This document shows, piece after piece, positions 19,524-22,331 of a DNA stretch of 22,331 bases. The translations under genes and the position numbers were made by a program. Location of the stretch: NCBI GenBank assembly GCA_900088475.1, contig FLMG01000775.1, positions 1-22,331 on the forward strand, in the 5' to 3' direction. This stretch comes from Hyphochytrium catenoides. Taxonomy: Eukaryota; Sar; Hyphochytriomycetes; Hyphochytriales; Hyphochytriaceae. The notes below the pieces were generated by a model, which was not told the DNA's origin, ran no database searches, and saw only the letters and a list, made by a program, of their open reading frames with translations. How positions within the stretch are numbered: the stretch's first letter is position 1; each line of letters opens with the position of its first letter.

Positions 19524-20359
19524 CTGTGCAGTGGTGAATGAGGAACACCTTGGGTCTGACACCGGTAGAGTCAGCTTGTCAGAATCTTGGAGAAGTCGAG
19601 TGAGCATGCCGAAGCTAGTGATCACCGCGGTAAATGAGACAACCAACACATCAAACTTCACGCCCCTAGGAAGGATACGAAGTCAGCCAGGAATAGGGCG
19701 CAGTGATAGCATAAGAAACGAACTTACTTTAGAATGCCCCTGTTCCTAAGATACCAGTTGTTTATGTCGCCCTTCTCTAATGCATACTGCGCGTTGTATT
19801 GGATAAAACCTCTAAAAGTGATGGAGAACGCGATCCCTAGAGGAGCCCCATGTGAGAGGGAAATCAGCCTACGATGAGTCAGCTGCTGGGAGGTAGGCGG
19901 AACGCTATTCTATTACTCACCTCCTGCCACGAGGTATTGCCAGTTGCCAATCAGAATATGCAACCAGCATGGCATGGAAGGAATCAACAGAGCATGAGTA
20001 TAAGCAAGAAAGGTAACCGGGGTGACACCAGCCAGGCCTGCGTACACCGGGACATAGAGCAGGGACACGGGGAAGACTCTGCGGTAACGCACAAGCCGGT
20101 AAAGTAGAAGACTGACAAAGGAGATGAGAAAAGTCAGGTATATGACAGAGAAGTAGAAAGCCCAATCTCCGGACGTTTTGATGGGGACATTCGTCACACA
20201 AGGATTAGGCAAGTAGATAGTGGATTCACAGCTTTCTATGTCACTCGGAGGGTTTGATATAGTTAGAGTCGGCGATGAGCTGCCATCGACTGCAGCGGCT
20301 CCATCGTCCTTGAGGGAGAATATTTCAGTTGAGTCACTGGGAAGGGGCATCAGATTCAT

Positions 20360-22174
20360 GCCGGCGTAATGAAACCGCGGCCGGGTCAACGACTCGCACT
20401 AAGCACTTGCGTGCCTGATCCAAAGAGCTGAATGCTGACAATAGTATTGACTCACTGAACCGCCACCCATTGTTCCTGCTGTTTCCCAAGCGGAAATGCC
20501 AACTCTGAGGCCGGCAAACAGACCGGCAGGAGCCGAGGCCACTTTAAGTTCTTCGCTCTCTCCCTTTCCCGTCCTGCCCAAACACATTTCTTGCAGTCCA
20601 CTGGAGCCAAGTGGAGGCATGAGCATACTGGCCTCTAAAAAGAGTACTACTCGTACCTGCAAAGCTGGTCGGCACCGACAAGAGCGGTAGAGCTGATGTT
20701 ATTGTGGGAGCGTGAAAAGGGAGGGAGGAGTAAGAAGAAGATCCGTCCATCTCCCTTCGCTTCAAGGCACACTGGACCAAGGACGGAGCTCGACTGACGG
20801 AGTATGCTGACGGAGTGCACTCAGCAGCTACTGCCCCAGCACACAGGCTCCGGTCCGGGACGACAGGCGTAACGGACGGGGTGGATGGGACAGGGCTTCT
20901 CCTGGGCTTAATGCATGACCCACCCGAGGTTATGGGGGAAAGATGGGTGGAGAGGGAACAAGGTGTGCTACTCATTTACTTGTGTGCTTGGGAGGATGAG
21001 GAAAGGAGGTTGCCTGTCTGCCTGCTGCTGGTGATGGGAGACAGGAAGAGCAGGCAACAGGGTGCCGTCTTTCTTCCTAGCAACGCGATAGACAGCTGCA
21101 GTGGCCTCTGAACAGAAGCTGCCCATTTTGCTGCTAAAGGCCTTTCGTGAAAGCGACAACAGAATACCTTATGTTACCTTCTTGCACCAGATACTCTCCA
21201 GACATAGACATCCACGGCGATGAGCATGTGCGCTGCTGACTCACGCATTAGCGACCGGAAATAGCTTGCTCATTGGAGAAGTCAATGATATACTCGCACT
21301 CTGTTACAGTTTGTTCTAATGAACGCTTGCAGCGCTGTTTGTGGCCGGACCATCGGAGGTCCTTGTCCCATGATCCGGAAGGGAAGGGGTGGAAGAGGTG
21401 GATATCCTAGACAATGCACTGCTATTACGTTCTGCCTTGAGAGAGAAACTACTATGATCATCGTTTGTTTTCACCAGCCATCTGCCTCCGTTTTTTATGG
21501 TATTACAAGTCAAAGGAGCGCAGACGACCAAGGACAGCCTTAGGGTAGATGAATGTCGTGACTCAGTCCACCGTGAAAAGTAGAGCAGACGAGAACTCCG
21601 GCCGCTGCTATTCTGCCCGTTCTTCTTTGCTATTGAACCAAGGCTGATTCATATGGGCGTGCGAAGACGCCTCAGCGGGCGATGCAAAAGCTCAGCTAAA
21701 ATCACGGATTGATGGGACTACAAACGGGAAGGAAGACGATTAGCACAGGCCACCCTTGGCCATCAGCTGCTGCGCTTACGGATACGTCATTAGCGCAAGA
21801 AAAAACTTCTTACAATCATTAGGGAGTGAAGACGAAGAGCTCTGGCGCTGACCGCTGACGATATTAGAACAGACGAAGCTAGGAAGAGGTCGATTGACAA
21901 CGGAAATGCCTATCATAGCTTACTGGGGAACATTAGTAGTGTTTTGCATATCTACAGAGGTGGGATTTCCAACTGCACCATCTAACGTTCAATTGCTTAG
22001 TTCCTCTAGATCTTTGTCGGTAGCTATAGCAGCAGGCAACATGTCTAATAGACTTCCAGAAGCCCCGCGTACCTTCACCGTGCAAGGTGAGTTCATGTGC
22101 GATCTCTCTGATCTCAAGTGGCTATAAAGTCGTAAAATATCAAGGCTCGGAGGTAGCCGAACATCCCGTTGCCG
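20360..22174. other. Spacer between copies E and D; no convincing gene
   Basis: About 1.8 kb holding the 5' flank of D and the 3' flank of E. The shared block lies at 20869-20891, with GTGCAC 54 bp to its left at 20815. Open frames on both strands are short and unrelated to each other or to the array. No microsatellites or RNA genes are apparent. Confidence 0.55.
20869..20891 (-). promoter_or_regulatory. Conserved upstream block of copy D
   Basis: GTAACGGACGGGGTGGATGG plus GAC, about 510 bp before the D start codon. It shares its first 12 bases with the copy A block and keeps the G/T-rich continuation. Confidence 0.45.
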
Positions 22175-22331
22175 TTAACTACCTTTCCTTCCCATCATGA
22201 TATCGCCCACCGGTGGCGATACCTTAGAAGTTTTCCGCCCTATTAGTTGTTGACCAGTCTTGTCTCCGGATTGACTGCCTCCATTGTTGAGAGCAGTCCG
22301 GTCACGACGTACCAACCGGCGCGCTAACAGA
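22175..22331 (-). CDS. Last exon of a fifth receptor-RGS paralog, copy E (partial)
   Basis: The reading frame is open from the right edge of the window to a TAA at 22175-22177. Near its end it encodes GRKTSKVSPPVGD, which matches the C-terminal motif of A (GKTSRVSPPVG), B (GKMSKVSPPIIGD) and the others. The 33 visible residues before the motif, rich in Arg, Gly and Asn, correspond to the variable tail after the RGS domain. The upstream exons lie outside the window. This shows that the array continues to the right. No frame damage is visible in the part present. Confidence 0.8.
   Translation of the reverse strand, partial: LLARRLVRRDRTALNNGGSQSGDKTGQQLIGRKTSKVSPPVGDIMMGRKGS

Larger units (their letters stand above)
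18096..20359 (-). pseudogene. Membrane receptor-RGS paralog, copy D, disrupted
   Basis: Seven exons recognisable at 19921-20359, 19728-19836, 19524-19665, 19311-19481, 18807-19140, 18393-18641, 18096-18305, with family splice phases. Exons 1-5 are intact and encode CESTIYLPNPC, the membrane segments and the acidic linker (DDDEDED). Exon 6 is 249 nt instead of 245. Between GARL and QTAISKTTDG there are 22 nt where B has 18, so the literal frame ends at TGA 18397-18399, inside the RGS domain before its last helices. The last exon still encodes DPFGRFQ and SKVSPP, but the 47-bp duplication gives it a new end (QTMHW). A 25-nt GT-AG segment (18447-18471) would restore frame if spliced, but that is very short. 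Introns are the shortest of the array (42-170 nt). The start ATG is at 20359, or alternatively 20350. It could still make a truncated membrane protein without GAP activity. Confidence 0.72.

Noticed and set aside
20357-20389. Longer start for copy D at 20389
   Set aside because: The codon there is TTG, not ATG. The first in-frame ATG is at 20359.
1-22331. tRNA, rRNA, CRISPR array, transposase or reverse transcriptase
   Set aside because: I looked on both strands and saw no cloverleaf, rRNA-like block, spaced repeats or mobile-element motifs.

Overview
This is nuclear DNA from a microbial eukaryote. The genes are split by GT-AG introns at conserved positions, no bacterial operon structure is visible, and CT/GA microsatellites are abundant. 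TAG and TAA both act as stops, so the nuclear code looks standard. The lineage cannot be fixed from this window. Receptor-RGS fusions of the kind seen here are known from early-diverging fungi, algae, plants and other protists.

The main content is a head-to-tail array on the minus strand of at least five paralogous genes. Each encodes a multi-span membrane protein fused to a C-terminal RGS (regulator of G-protein signalling) domain. I call them A (3237-6651), B (8688-11496), C (13677-16361), D (18096-20359) and E (22175 to beyond the right edge, last exon only). A to D share seven exons with identical intron positions and phases (1,2,0,0,1,0). The encoded order is: variable N-terminus, Cys-containing YLPNPCV motif, membrane segments, acidic linker, RGS domain, variable basic tail, and a terminal SxVSPP motif. 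The RGS residues known to contact G-alpha are kept, so the family should be able to accelerate GTP hydrolysis at the membrane. That would make them 7TM-RGS proteins of the AtRGS1 type, which is an inference from architecture.

A and B are intact (560 and 543 codons). C has a one-base loss in exon 2. D has a net four-base gain inside the RGS exon and a 47-bp tandem duplication that replaces its C-terminus. Exon 6 is almost identical between A and B although neighbouring exons have diverged, which points to gene conversion. Total intron length falls steadily from A to D.

At the left, on the plus strand, is a two-exon (or more) gene of unknown function (313-2101). Its product is Arg/Glu-rich with strong nuclear-localisation-like clusters. 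Its exons are purine-rich and its introns pyrimidine-rich.

The remaining 1.1-2.2 kb spacers show no convincing genes. The spacers upstream of A, C and D share a GTAACGGAC(G/T)GGG-type block, a candidate promoter element. Microsatellites are concentrated in the first 9 kb.
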